Notes: generated by a model from the letters alone, not told the origin. Shown: positions 25,092-34,552, numbered from the stretch's first letter. The stretch: 41,864 bases of DNA from Bacillota bacterium (GCA_023435025.1 JAEYSE010000042.1:1-41864); one strand, 5' to 3'. Made by a program: numbers and translations.

Positions 25092-27857
25092 GTGCTTTGC
25101 GCCGCTACGAATAATATGGGATTCTTTGATAAGCTCCTGGGAACCACGCCGGAAGCAAAGCTTAAAAAGCTGAGGCCCGTCGTGGACCAGATTAATCAAC
25201 TTGAGCCCGCCATGCAGGCTTTGACGGACACACAGCTTCGCGCCAAGACTACGGAGTTCAAAGAACGTCTGAGTAAGGGCGAAACGCTGGATAGTCTTTT
25301 GCCGGAAGCCTTTGCCGCAGTTCGCGAAGCCGCGGTTCGCACCGTGGGCATGCGGCACTTCGATGTACAGTTGATCGGTGGCATCGTGCTGCATCAGGGC
25401 CGTATTGCGGAGATGAAAACGGGCGAAGGCAAGACGCTTGTCGCTACGCTTCCTTCCTACCTCAACGCTCTCACCGGCCAGGGTGTGCACATCGTCACCG
25501 TCAACGATTATTTGGCAAAACGCGACGCGCAGTGGATGGGCAAAATTCACCGCTTTTTGGGGCTTACCGTCGGCGTCATTGTCCACGATATGGACAACGA
25601 CGAGCGCCGCGCCGCCTACAACTGCGACATCACCTACGGCACAAACAACGAGCTCGGCTTCGATTATTTAAGGGATAACATGGTTGTCTACCGTGAGCAG
25701 ATGGTGCAGCGGGAATTAAGCTACGCCATCGTGGACGAGGTGGACAGCATATTAATCGACGAGGCGCGCACCCCGCTCATCATTTCCGGCCACGGCGAAA
25801 AGACGACGGATCTCTATGAAAAGGCGGACCGCTTTGTATTAAAGCTGCAGCGCGGGCCGGATATTGTCAAGCAGACCCGCAGCGAGATGCTCATGGAGGA
25901 ACAGCCGGAAGGCGGCGACTACATGGTGGACATCAAGCAGAAGTCGGTGCAGCTTACTCAGGAAGGCATCACCAAGGCGGAAAAATTCTTTAACGTCGAA
26001 AGCCTCGCGGATACCGAAAACACCGAGCTGAATCACCACATCCTGCAGGCATTGAAGGCGCATACCATATTCTCGCGTGATGTGGACTATGTGGTGCAGG
26101 ACGGCCAGGTCATCATCGTGGATGAATTTACCGGCCGCCTCATGCTGGGCCGCAGGTACAGCGAAGGCCTGCATCAGGCGCTTGAGGCCAAAGAGGGCGT
26201 GAAGGTGGAGCGGGAAAATAAGACGCTCGCCACCATTACCTTCCAGAACTATTTTCGCATGTACAAGAAGCTTGCGGGTATGACGGGTACCGCCAAGACT
26301 GAGGAGACGGAATTTACAGCCATCTACAACCTCGACGTCGTGGAGATCCCCACCAACCGCGATATGATCCGTAAGGATAACAACGATGTCGTCTATACCT
26401 CGGAGGCAGGTAAATTCCGCGCCGTGGTAGCAGAAATAGAAAGCATGTACAAAACCGGTCAGCCCATACTCGTTGGCACCATCTCGGTGGAACGCAGCGA
26501 ATATTTGAGCGGTTTATTGGAGCGCAGAGGCGTTCCGCACGTGGTATTGAACGCCAAGCACCACGCCAAGGAGGCAGAGATTGTGGCCCAGGCCGGTAAG
26601 CTGGGGCGTGTGACAATCGCCACCAACATGGCCGGGCGCGGCACCGATATTCTTTTGGGCGGCAACCCGGATTTCATGGCGCGTGAGCAAATGAAGCGCG
26701 ACGGCATGGAGGAATGGCTTATAGAGGAAGCCACCGGCCACGCCGAAACTGAGGATGAAGAAATCCTCTCCGCCAGAGAAACCTACAACACTCTTTATAA
26801 GAAGTTCAAGGCAGAAACCGATGCGGAGCACGACAAGGTCGTGGCTTTGGGCGGTCTGCACATCATAGGCACCGAGCGGCATGAGAGCCGCCGTATCGAC
26901 AACCAGCTGCGCGGCCGAAGCGGCCGCCAGGGCGACCCGGGCAGCACGCGCTTTTATGTTTCTTTGGAAGACGAATTGATGCGCCGCTTTGGAGCGGACC
27001 GCGTCAAGAGCATGCTGGAGAAGGTCTCCCCGGACGACGATGTACCCATCGAGATGGGCATGATCACCAAGCAGATCGAGTCCGCGCAGAAACGCGTCGA
27101 AATGCACAACTTTGAAATCCGTAAAAACGTGCTTCAGTATGACGACGTCATGAACAAGCAGCGCGAGATTATCTACGGCCAGCGCCGCCGTGTGCTGATG
27201 GGGGAGGACATCCACCAGTCCCTTCTTGAAATGCTCTCTGGCGTGGTAGACAGCCATGTTTCCTCCTACTGCCCCGGCACCGAGTACCCGGAGGAATGGA
27301 ACCTTGTCGGCCTTTCGCATGAAATCTGCGATCTCTGCCGCGTGCCCCGTCGCATGCTGTTTGCGCCCAACGAGGCGGAGAAGCTCAACGCGAAGGCCGT
27401 CGCCGAGCGTATTACGGAATTCGTGAGCGGGCTCTATGCGAAGAAGGAAGAGGAAATTTTCGCTGCGGGCGTCGATATGCGAGAGGTGGAGCGCGTCGCT
27501 CTCCTTCGCGCGGTCGACAGCCACTGGATGGATCACATCGACGCCATGGATCAGCTGCGTCAGGGCATCGGCTTACGTGCCTATGGCCAGAAGGAGCCTG
27601 TCGCCGCCTACACGCAGGAAGGCTTTGAGATGTTCGACGCCATGATTACGGAAATCAGGCAGGAAACCATCCGCTTCCTGCTGGGCGCGCAGCTTCAGCC
27701 CAAGGTGACCCAGCGTGAACAGCTTGCTGTTCCCATCGAAACCGCCAACCCGGAAGGCAATAAGCCTACCAAAAAAGGCAGGACGATTGGCCGCAACGAT
27801 CCCTGCCCGTGCGGTAGCGGAAAAAAATATAAGAATTGCTGTGGAAAAAGCGCATAA
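25092..27857 (+). CDS. secA: Preprotein translocase ATPase SecA
   Basis: SecA binds unfolded preproteins at the membrane and drives them through SecYEG by ATP hydrolysis. The 921-residue frame has Walker A MKTGEGKTLVATL (about 109-121), the Walker B region VDEVDSILIDEARTPLI, GMTGTAKTEETEF, the second motor domain with NMAGRGTDI and LRGRSGRQGDPG, and the C-terminal SEC-C zinc motif DPCPCGSGKKYKNCCGK. GTG 25092 is taken as start because GGGAGGATAGC precedes it; ATG 25116 (MGFFDKLLG) gives the more usual N-terminus but has no ribosome binding site. The 306-base gap after it holds a repeat and then prfB, a common gene order in Firmicutes. Confidence 0.97.
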   Translation: MLCAATNNMGFFDKLLGTTPEAKLKKLRPVVDQINQLEPAMQALTDTQLRAKTTEFKERLSKGETLDSLLPEAFAAVREAAVRTVGMRHFDVQLIGGIVLHQGRIAEMKTGEGKTLVATLPSYLNALTGQGVHIVTVNDYLAKRDAQWMGKIHRFLGLTVGVIVHDMDNDERRAAYNCDITYGTNNELGFDYLRDNMVVYREQMVQRELSYAIVDEVDSILIDEARTPLIISGHGEKTTDLYEKADRFVLKLQRGPDIVKQTRSEMLMEEQPEGGDYMVDIKQKSVQLTQEGITKAEKFFNVESLADTENTELNHHILQALKAHTIFSRDVDYVVQDGQVIIVDEFTGRLMLGRRYSEGLHQALEAKEGVKVERENKTLATITFQNYFRMYKKLAGMTGTAKTEETEFTAIYNLDVVEIPTNRDMIRKDNNDVVYTSEAGKFRAVVAEIESMYKTGQPILVGTISVERSEYLSGLLERRGVPHVVLNAKHHAKEAEIVAQAGKLGRVTIATNMAGRGTDILLGGNPDFMAREQMKRDGMEEWLIEEATGHAETEDEEILSARETYNTLYKKFKAETDAEHDKVVALGGLHIIGTERHESRRIDNQLRGRSGRQGDPGSTRFYVSLEDELMRRFGADRVKSMLEKVSPDDDVPIEMGMITKQIESAQKRVEMHNFEIRKNVLQYDDVMNKQREIIYGQRRRVLMGEDIHQSLLEMLSGVVDSHVSSYCPGTEYPEEWNLVGLSHEICDLCRVPRRMLFAPNEAEKLNAKAVAERITEFVSGLYAKKEEEIFAAGVDMREVERVALLRAVDSHWMDHIDAMDQLRQGIGLRAYGQKEPVAAYTQEGFEMFDAMITEIRQETIRFLLGAQLQPKVTQREQLAVPIETANPEGNKPTKKGRTIGRNDPCPCGSGKKYKNCCGKSA

Positions 27858-27886
27858 TGTAAGACATTGGAAGCGCTGCCTTCGGC

Positions 27887-28034
27887 CCACAGTTCGCAAT
27901 GGTCGCGCTGCGTCGCGGCAAAGCCGCTTCTGGCGCTTCCTTGCGACGGCCCGCAGGCCTAGTGAACGAGGCGTGCCCCGCCGAGGGCCTTACTGGGACT
28001 ACGCCTTGCTTTATTCGCCACAGGCGGCGCGCGG
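27887..28034 (-). repeat. Dispersed intergenic repeat, copy C (long form)
   Basis: Read on the minus strand, this copy starts with a CGCCTGTGG...AAGC block, continues through TAGTCCCAGTAAGGC, carries the internal module found alone at 16199-16242, and then CAAGGAAGCG and GACCATTGCGAACTGTGG. The outer parts match the short copies at 14-109 and 32184-32262. It occupies most of the secA-prfB gap and has no coding potential of its own. Confidence 0.65.
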
Positions 28035-28106
28035 CTGCGTTCCACCAACCCCCGCTTAAGGGCCGTAACGTCCTTAAGAATCCCTTTTATATTCACGCTT
28101 TCTTTT

Positions 28107-28137
28107 GCTACTTTTCTTTCGTGGAAAGAAAAGTAGC
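28107..28137. repeat. Long A/T-rich hairpin before prfB
   Basis: GCTACTTTTCTTTC (28107-28120) and its exact complement (28124-28137) are separated by three bases. There is no T-run after the stem. It could be the outer end of the repeat just upstream or a structure in the prfB leader, 27 bases before the start codon. Confidence 0.5.
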
Positions 28138-28163
28138 GTATTCTATAAAAGGATGTGAAGACT

Positions 28164-29265
28164 TTGATTTTACTGGACGAGTACAAGCAGCAGATCGCCG
28201 CGTCGGTCCAAACACTCAAAGAGGCAGGTGAATCTCTTTGACCTCGCCGGGTTGAAGAGCGAACAACAAGCGCTGGAGGATCAGATGGCCGCCCCCGGCT
28301 TCTGGGACGATGTGGAGAACGCCAACAAGGTCAACCAGCGCGTAAAGGCCGTACAGAGCAAAATCGGCAAGTATGAAAAGCTGAAATCTGCTGCGGATGA
28401 TATGGAAACCCTACTGGAAATGATCGAGGAGACGCAGGACGCTTCTTTAGAAGAGGAGCTTGTCCGCGAATATGATGTATTCCGCCGCCGTGTGGAAGAG
28501 CTGCGGCTGTCGACGCTACTGAAGGGCGAATACGACGCCTCCAACGCCGTACTGTCCCTGCACGCGGGTGCGGGCGGCACGGAAGCGCAGGACTGGGTGC
28601 AGATGCTCTACCGCATGTATACGCGCTTCTGTGCGGTGCGCGGCTGGACGGTGCGGGAACTGGACTTGCTCGATGGCGACGAGTCGGGCATCAAATCCGT
28701 CACGTTCGAGGTCATGGGGGACAGCGCCTACGGCTATCTGAAGGCCGAAAAGGGCGTGCACCGGCTGGTGCGCATTTCCCCGTTCGATTCTTCGGGCAGG
28801 CGCCACACGTCGTTTGCTTCGCTTGACGTCACGCCGATATTCGACGACGACGAAAACAGCATAGAAATCGATCTTGACGATCTTCGTATCGATACCTACC
28901 GCTCCAGCGGCGCGGGCGGGCAGCACGTCAACAAGACGTCCTCCGCCATTCGCATCACGCACCTCCCTACCAACATCGTGGTGCAGTGCCAGAACGAGCG
29001 CAGCCAGCTCCAGAACAAAGAAACCGCTATGCGCATGCTCAAGGGTAAGCTGCTTGAACTCCAGGAGCGCGAGCGCATGGAGCAGATGGCGCAGATCAAG
29101 GGCGATATGAAAAAAATCGAGTGGGGCAGCCAAATCCGCTCGTATGTCTTCCAGCCGTACACGCTTGTAAAGGATCACCGCACCGGCGTGGAAAACGGCA
29201 ACATACAGGCTGTGATGGATGGCGAACTCGATTCGTTCATCAACGCGTTTTTAGCGCAGAGCTAA
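28164..29265 (+). CDS. prfB: Peptide chain release factor 2, programmed +1 frameshift
   Basis: RF2 reads UGA and UAA stop codons and triggers peptide release. The gene is read as 28164-28238 joined to 28240-29265, giving 366 residues, the usual RF2 length. The first 25 codons (TTG start, LILLDEYKQQI, after AGGATGTGAAGACT) end at CTT TGA (28236-28241), where the ribosome slips forward one base and continues GAC CTC GCC. The second part has the SPF stop-recognition tripeptide (about residue 203) and the GGQ motif in SSGAGGQHVNKTSS (about 251-253). The frameshift couples RF2 output to RF2 shortage. A GTG at 28155 is an alternative start. Confidence 0.95.
28226..28242 (+). promoter_or_regulatory. 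RF2 programmed frameshift site
   Basis: The elements are AGGTGA (28226-28231), an internal Shine-Dalgarno match, a four-base gap, and the slippery CTTTGAC (28236-28242) with the in-frame TGA at 28239-28241. The same arrangement is known for bacterial prfB. Confidence 0.93.
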
Positions 29266-29285
29266 GCATGGAAAGGGGGTCGCGT

Positions 29286-30200
29286 ATGCCCAGCCGGGTC
29301 AGCAACATTTTGCAAGCGGCCATACGCGGCTTTCGCCCGCTTTTAAACAACCTCAGCCTGGAAATGGAGCGTATGGGGCAAGATATTCTTGCGGAGGTCG
29401 ATACGCGCGCATTGCCGGAAAATATGGTGGTTGCCAACGATTGCATTGGCCCCGTGCTCGCGGAATGGTTCCATACGCTTGGCGCGCCGGAGGACGAGGC
29501 CATTCTCTATTTCCACGGCGGGGCGTACATGGCAGGCACCATCGCAAGCACCCGACCACTGGCGGTTGATTTTGCGCAGGCCACCGGGCGCAACGTGCTG
29601 TCCTTTGAATACCGGCTTGCACCGGAAAATCCGCATCCTGCCGCCATGGAGGACGCCATGGCGGTTTACCGCTACTTGCTGTCGTTGGGTCTTTCCGCTG
29701 AGCGCATCGCATTTGTGGGGGATTCTGCGGGCGGCGGGCTGGAAATGGCCACTGCGCTAAAGGCGCGGGAGGAAGGGCTTCCGCTGCCTGCGGCAATCGT
29801 CGCGCTTTCCCCCTGGGTAGATCTTACGCTTTCGGATGAAAGCTATAATGAAAACAAATCGGTCGATCCGCTGCTGGAGCGCAGGAAACTTTTACGCGCC
29901 GTCATGTATTACGCCTATGGAAAAAATCTGATGGACCCACTTATTTCCCCCGTATTCGCGGATTTTACGGGCTTTCCTTCCACGCTCATACACGTGGGCA
30001 CCCATGAGGTGCTGCTTGGCGATTCCCGCAAGCTATACGCCGCCATGAAGCGGGATGGGGTCGATGTGCAGCTTTCCGAGTGGGAGGGTATGTGGCATGT
30101 CTTTCATGTATTCGATACCCCCGAAAGCCACGCCGCCATAGCGGGAATTGCCGAGTTTATACTCGCCCGCATCTTACCAAAACCGGCGGAGGGGGTATAG
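29286..30200 (+). CDS. Alpha/beta hydrolase, hormone-sensitive-lipase (family IV) type
   Basis: The 304-residue esterase-like protein carries the oxyanion motif FHGGAY (His77-Gly79) and the nucleophile elbow GDSAGGG (Ser147). The expected Asp lies in SPVFADFTGFPSTLIHVGTHEVLL and the His in WHVFHVF. Family IV enzymes hydrolyse short acyl esters. The start at 29286 follows GGAAAGGGGG; an earlier in-frame ATG at 29268 is possible. It begins 20 bases after prfB, and its stop is two bases before the next gene, so it forms a tight operon with the acyltransferase and the zinc-ribbon membrane protein. No signal peptide is seen. Confidence 0.88.
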   Translation: MPSRVSNILQAAIRGFRPLLNNLSLEMERMGQDILAEVDTRALPENMVVANDCIGPVLAEWFHTLGAPEDEAILYFHGGAYMAGTIASTRPLAVDFAQATGRNVLSFEYRLAPENPHPAAMEDAMAVYRYLLSLGLSAERIAFVGDSAGGGLEMATALKAREEGLPLPAAIVALSPWVDLTLSDESYNENKSVDPLLERRKLLRAVMYYAYGKNLMDPLISPVFADFTGFPSTLIHVGTHEVLLGDSRKLYAAMKRDGVDVQLSEWEGMWHVFHVFDTPESHAAIAGIAEFILARILPKPAEGV

Positions 30201-30202
30201 CC

Positions 30203-31474
30203 GTGCAGAAGCGTAGCTGGTACCCGCTCGATAACGCGGCCAATATTTACCCCGTCATTGCCAACAAGGGCTATACGTCCATGTTCCGCTTTACGGCCGT
30301 GATGAAGCAAGCGGTGGACCGCGAAGCGCTTCAGCGCGCGCTGGACAGGATGCAGCCCCGCTTTCCCGGCTTTTTTGTGCGGGTAAGGCGAGGTATTTTC
30401 TGGTATTTCCTGGAGCAGCTTCATAAACGTGCGCTGGTGGAGGAGGATACGCTCTACCCCTGCCCGCCGCTTATCCGGAATGAACTGCCCTTCCGCGTAA
30501 AAGTGCACAACGACCGCATCTCCTGTGAAATCGCGCATGTCATCTGCGACGGCGGCGCCGGCCTGACGTTTTTTAAAACCCTGCTCAGTGAGTACGCGCG
30601 GGAGTTGGGGGCTACGGTGCTGCCCGAATGCGGTGTGCTGCCGCTTGACGAACCGCCACATCCAGAGGAGTTGGAAGACGGATTTTCCCGCTTTTCCCGT
30701 ATGGGCGCGCGCCCTACGCGCAAGGAATCGCAGGCCTATCACCCAACCGGCACTCCGCTGATCAACGGCGTGCGGTATATCACCACCGGAACATTGAGCG
30801 TGAACGCCGCGCTGGAATTGGCCCGCCGTTACCATGTGTCGCTTACTGAATATCTGACTGCAACGCTCATACACGTGCTCTACAGCATGCAGCTTGCCGA
30901 GCATTCGCGGCGGCCAAGACCCGTAAAGGTCAGCGTACCCGTCAATTTAAGAAAATATTATCCCACCCGGACGCTGCGGAACTTTTCCCAATACCTCAAT
31001 CCGGGGATTGACCCCAACTTGGGCGACTTTTCGTTTGAAGAAATTCTTGAGCAGGTTCACCACTATTTTCGATACATGTTCACAGAAAAAAATCTAAATG
31101 CACGCATTTCCAAAAACGTGGGGGATGAGCGCAATCTCGCGCTGCGCGTGGTTCCGCTGTTTTTAAAAAAAATGAGCATACGGCTCGTCTATGAAATGAC
31201 CGGAGAAAAACTGTTTTCCTCCGTCATTTCCAATATCGGTAGCGTGGTCGTTCCCGAAGGACTTGAGCCTTATATAGACCATTTTCTGTTTGTGCTGTGC
31301 ACCGCGCGGCATAATGCGGTGGAGTGCGGCGTCGCAAGCTTCGGGGATACGCTTTGTATCTCGTTTACTCGCACGGTTGCGGAGCCGCATGTGGAACGTA
31401 CATTTTTCCGTGCCCTCGTCAGACAGGGGCTGCATGTGCTGGTGGAAACCAACCACCCGCAGAAAGGAGCATAG
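30203..31474 (+). CDS. HxxxDG acyltransferase (alcohol acetyltransferase/condensation-domain-like)
   Basis: The 423-residue protein looks like the AATase branch of the CoA-dependent acyltransferase (condensation domain) superfamily. The catalytic HVICDG (His112, Asp116, Gly117) sits at the usual distance from the N-terminus, and the second half carries PVNLRKYYPTRTLRNFSQYL, the usual bridging region. Relatives such as PapA5 and yeast alcohol acetyltransferase pass an acyl group from CoA or a carrier to a hydroxyl. GTG 30203 follows GGAGGGGGTATAGCC. Together with the esterase before it and the membrane protein after it, it suggests acylation and deacylation of a lipid or envelope compound (inference). 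Confidence 0.75.
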   Translation: MQKRSWYPLDNAANIYPVIANKGYTSMFRFTAVMKQAVDREALQRALDRMQPRFPGFFVRVRRGIFWYFLEQLHKRALVEEDTLYPCPPLIRNELPFRVKVHNDRISCEIAHVICDGGAGLTFFKTLLSEYARELGATVLPECGVLPLDEPPHPEELEDGFSRFSRMGARPTRKESQAYHPTGTPLINGVRYITTGTLSVNAALELARRYHVSLTEYLTATLIHVLYSMQLAEHSRRPRPVKVSVPVNLRKYYPTRTLRNFSQYLNPGIDPNLGDFSFEEILEQVHHYFRYMFTEKNLNARISKNVGDERNLALRVVPLFLKKMSIRLVYEMTGEKLFSSVISNIGSVVVPEGLEPYIDHFLFVLCTARHNAVECGVASFGDTLCISFTRTVAEPHVERTFFRALVRQGLHVLVETNHPQKGA

Positions 31475-31476
31475 CT

Positions 31477-32184
31477 ATGGCATATTGCGTCAATTGCGGC
31501 GTGGAGCTCGAAAAAAGCCTGCAAAACTGCCCGCTTTGCGGCGTTGAGGCGAAGAACCCAAAGGAGCCGTTTGATCCTTTTGTTCCCCGCCCGTACAGCG
31601 CGCGGATTGCCACCATACAGGAGCAGGTGGAGCGCCGCTATACGGCCATCATCATCAGCGTGGTGCTTGCGCTGGCGGCGGTTATCTGCGTCATGGCCAA
31701 CCTTGTATACGAGGACAGCTTTACCTGGTCAGTCTATGTAGTGTCGGGTATCGCGATGCTGTGGGTGCTTGCAATACTACCCTTCCTGTACCCCCGGCTG
31801 CATCCCGTGGTGATTGTGGCGCTCGACGTCTGCGCGCTGCTGCTGTTTTTGAGCATCATCAATCAGCAGGATCCGACATCGGATTGGTATACCCTCCTAG
31901 CGATGCCCCAGGTCCTGCTCTATGGCTTTCTTGCGCTCGTCGTGGTGCTGCTGTGGCGGACGTCATTCGTGCGGGGCTGGCAGCGTATCGGCGTGGCGAT
32001 AATGGCGGCGGGCGTTGGCGTAATGGGGCTTGAATGCCTGCTGGATCTTTACAACGGCATGCGGGTACAGCCCCAATGGTCCTGGTTTGTCATCATCCCG
32101 GCGTTTGCGCTTGGACTCATTCTGTTTTTGATCGAGCGCAAGCGCGAGGTGAAGGAAGAGATCATGAAGCGGCTGCGGGTGTAG
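31477..32184 (+). CDS. Zinc-ribbon membrane protein, DUF6320 type
   Basis: The 235-residue product begins with a zinc ribbon (Cys4, Cys7, Cys18, Cys21: CVNCG ... CPLCG), followed by a Pro-rich link and about six membrane segments between residues 65 and 222, ending in a basic cytosolic tail (ERKREVKEEIMKRLRV). I recall this architecture as DUF6320, found next to the same two enzymes in other Clostridia, but cannot check it here. It may anchor the hydrolase and acyltransferase to the membrane. The ATG at 31477 follows AGAAAGGAGCATAGCT, two bases after the acyltransferase stop. A copy of the dispersed repeat begins at its stop codon. Confidence 0.75.
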   Translation: MAYCVNCGVELEKSLQNCPLCGVEAKNPKEPFDPFVPRPYSARIATIQEQVERRYTAIIISVVLALAAVICVMANLVYEDSFTWSVYVVSGIAMLWVLAILPFLYPRLHPVVIVALDVCALLLFLSIINQQDPTSDWYTLLAMPQVLLYGFLALVVVLLWRTSFVRGWQRIGVAIMAAGVGVMGLECLLDLYNGMRVQPQWSWFVIIPAFALGLILFLIERKREVKEEIMKRLRV

Positions 32185-32262
32185 CGAAGCGGAGGCCCAG
32201 TGAGCAAGGGAGCGCAAGGCAACGGCGCTGCCGCACCGTGGCGTGACCATCGCGAACTGTGG
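32184..32262 (+). repeat. Dispersed intergenic repeat, copy B (short form)
   Basis: Starting at the last base of the DUF6320-type stop codon, this segment shares GCGAAGCGGAGGCCCAGTGA with copy A (one mismatch) and GACCATCGCGAACTGTGG with copy C (one mismatch). Like copy A, it lacks the internal module. Confidence 0.65.
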
Positions 32263-32373
32263 AGGTACGGGGGAAAAGACCCTGAAAAGAAAAAGCTTAT
32301 TCGTTGTCTGAGACTGTGTCTCGCTCGCGTGTGAATGCAATGTGACAATGTGGAAACATAACCGCCCGCATAC

Positions 32374-32402
32374 TTGAGATAAAATGCCGGCAAGCTTACA
32401 AT
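32374..32402 (+). promoter_or_regulatory. Sigma-A type promoter for the GH13 gene
   Basis: TTGAGA (32374-32379) and TACAAT (32397-32402) are 17 bases apart, 27 bases before the ATG. The rest of 32263-32373 shows only a small GAGAC/GTCTC hairpin at 32310-32322. Confidence 0.65.
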
Positions 32403-32429
32403 AAAAGAGGAAACCCAAAGGAGAACCCA

Positions 32430-34430
32430 ATGCCGTTTCACGCGCTGCACCATTCCCGTTTTTTACGCTTCCGCTCCCCGTTCGGGGCAGTTCCCGCGGG
32501 GGAAGCCGTTACGCTTCGGTTGTGGGTCAGCGCCCGCTACGCCAACGCTTCGGTCACGCTTCGGATGTGGGTCGGCGACCGGGAACGGTTGCTGCCAATG
32601 CAGGGTACCCCTGGCGATGGCGGCGTGTATTTTGAAGCATCGGTAAGGCTTGAGGAACCCGGCCTTGCCTGGTATTATTTCCTGATTGCCCCTCCCAACG
32701 GTAAAATGCTGTTTTATGGCGGCGAAAGCGGGGAGGGCGCGGTGTATTCGTTTGAGCCCCCGGGATACCAGATTACTGTGTACGATCCCGGCTTTACCGT
32801 CCCGCGCGCGTACCGGGAAGGAATGATGTATCAGATATTTCCGGATCGGTTTTGCCGCAGCGAGCTGTTTCAAAACGGCATGCATCCCGGCGTTGCGTAC
32901 CACCGGGCGCTGGGGCGGCACATGCGCATACAGGAGGATTGGTTCGCACAACCCAAGTATTTGCCGGAGGAAGGACGAGAGGCGTACGAGCCCAACGATT
33001 TTTACTGCGGGGATCTGTACGGCGTCATTTCTGCGCTTCCCTACCTGAAATCCCTGCATGTGGATACGCTTTATTTCAACCCCGTGTTTGAAAGCGCCTC
33101 CAACCACAGGTACGATACGGCGGATTATAAGCGGGTGGACCCGATACTCGGCGGAAACGAGGCGCTTATAGCGCTCGTTGCGGCCGCAAGAAAAGAAGGT
33201 ATCCGCCTGATGCTCGACGGGGTGTTTTCCCACACGGGTGCTGACAGCGTGTATTTCAACAAATACGCGCGGTACCCCTCGGTGGGCGCGTTTCAGGGCA
33301 AGGCTTCACCGTACCGTAGCTGGTACGATTTCCACCCCCGCCATGAGCACGGCTACCGTTGCTGGTGGGGCTTCCCGGAACTGCCCGAGGTCAACGAGCT
33401 GGATGAAAGCTACGTCGCATTTGTCGCCGGGGAAAAGGATTCCCTGCTCCAATACTGGGCGGAGCACGGCATCACAAGCTGGCGGTTGGATGTAGCGGAC
33501 GAACTGCCCGATGCGTTTTTAAGCCTGCTGCGTGCGCGGCTCAAGGCCACCGACCCGGATAGCGTGCTGCTGGGCGAGGTCTGGGAGGATGCTTCCAACA
33601 AGGTCTCCTACGGCGGGCTACGCATGTATGTACAGGGGCAAACGCTTGATTGCGTCATGGGGTATCCCTTCCGCACTGCTGTGGCGGATTACCTGCTGGG
33701 CAAGGCCGACGCGTATGCGCTCAACCATGCGTTGCAGATGCTGCGGGAGCACTACCCCAAGCCGTTTTACTACGCCCAGATGAACCTGCTTTCCACGCAC
33801 GATACCGTGCGCGCGCTCACCATGCTGGGCGGCGCGCCGGACCGGGACGCGCTGACAAGGGAGTCGCAGGCGGAATTTGTACTAACGCCGGAGGCCCACG
33901 CGCTTGGGCGCACACGGCTGATGATTGCCACGGCCATACAAATGGCGCTGCCCGGCGTACCTTCCATCTATTATGGGGACGAGGCTGGTATGGTTGGCAT
34001 GGCGGATCCGTTCAACCGTGCGGCTTACCCCTGGGGGAGGGAAGACGAAGAACTGCTGGATGTCTTCCGCGCGCTCACTGCGGTCCGCTCAGGCAATTCG
34101 GCGCTGCGGGCAGGCTACTGCCGCATGGGTGCTATCAATTCGGACGTATTCGCCATACTGCGCTACACCGCTTCCGGGCAGGACGCGTTCGGGGAAGAAG
34201 CGCCGGAGGCTGCGGTGCTGCTGCTAAGTAACCGTTCCTCGGAGCCGCAGCAGATCGAGTTTGATGCGGCGTCCCTTTCAGAAGGGCCGGATGCGGATGT
34301 TCCATGCAAGTTGAACGGCGTATTTTTCGATGCTATGACGCATCAGGAATGGGCGTTTTCGGATGGAAGGCTCGCGGCGTTGCTTCCGCCTTACGGCATG
34401 CTGCTGCTGCAAAAAAACGGCGCTGCTTGA
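32430..34430 (+). CDS. GH13 alpha-glucosidic enzyme, neopullulanase/cyclomaltodextrinase type
   Basis: The 666-residue protein has an N-terminal beta-sandwich like CBM34 (about 1-125), then a GH13 barrel beginning MMYQIFPDRFCRS and a C-terminal beta domain (about 575-666). Catalytic regions are visible: LMLDGVFSHTG (region I), WRLDVADE with nucleophile Asp354, LLGEVWED with acid/base Glu383, and STHDT with His457-Asp458. There is no signal peptide, so it should hydrolyse imported malto-oligosaccharides or cyclodextrins inside the cell. It has its own promoter, and ATG 32430 follows AAAGGAGAACCCA. No maltose transporter is in the window. Confidence 0.9.
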   Translation: MPFHALHHSRFLRFRSPFGAVPAGEAVTLRLWVSARYANASVTLRMWVGDRERLLPMQGTPGDGGVYFEASVRLEEPGLAWYYFLIAPPNGKMLFYGGESGEGAVYSFEPPGYQITVYDPGFTVPRAYREGMMYQIFPDRFCRSELFQNGMHPGVAYHRALGRHMRIQEDWFAQPKYLPEEGREAYEPNDFYCGDLYGVISALPYLKSLHVDTLYFNPVFESASNHRYDTADYKRVDPILGGNEALIALVAAARKEGIRLMLDGVFSHTGADSVYFNKYARYPSVGAFQGKASPYRSWYDFHPRHEHGYRCWWGFPELPEVNELDESYVAFVAGEKDSLLQYWAEHGITSWRLDVADELPDAFLSLLRARLKATDPDSVLLGEVWEDASNKVSYGGLRMYVQGQTLDCVMGYPFRTAVADYLLGKADAYALNHALQMLREHYPKPFYYAQMNLLSTHDTVRALTMLGGAPDRDALTRESQAEFVLTPEAHALGRTRLMIATAIQMALPGVPSIYYGDEAGMVGMADPFNRAAYPWGREDEELLDVFRALTAVRSGNSALRAGYCRMGAINSDVFAILRYTASGQDAFGEEAPEAAVLLLSNRSSEPQQIEFDAASLSEGPDADVPCKLNGVFFDAMTHQEWAFSDGRLAALLPPYGMLLLQKNGAA

Positions 34431-34552
34431 AAGTGCCGATACCTGCAGGTTTTTGACACTCCGGGCAAGTCCGCAGACTTCCCCATGGTAATGAATTTTC
34501 TCATGCGCTGCGTTAAATACGCGTATGTTGTGGTATTATAAGGAGAGTGCCT

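Noticed and set aside
26514..27536. Long open frame (340 codons) on the minus strand
   Set aside because: It is antisense to secA, has no recognisable motif or ribosome binding site, and reflects the GC-rich codon use of secA.
29121..29285. Upstream extension of the hydrolase frame into prfB
   Set aside because: The extension overlaps the RF2 coding end in another frame and has no ribosome binding site, while ATG 29286 has a good one.
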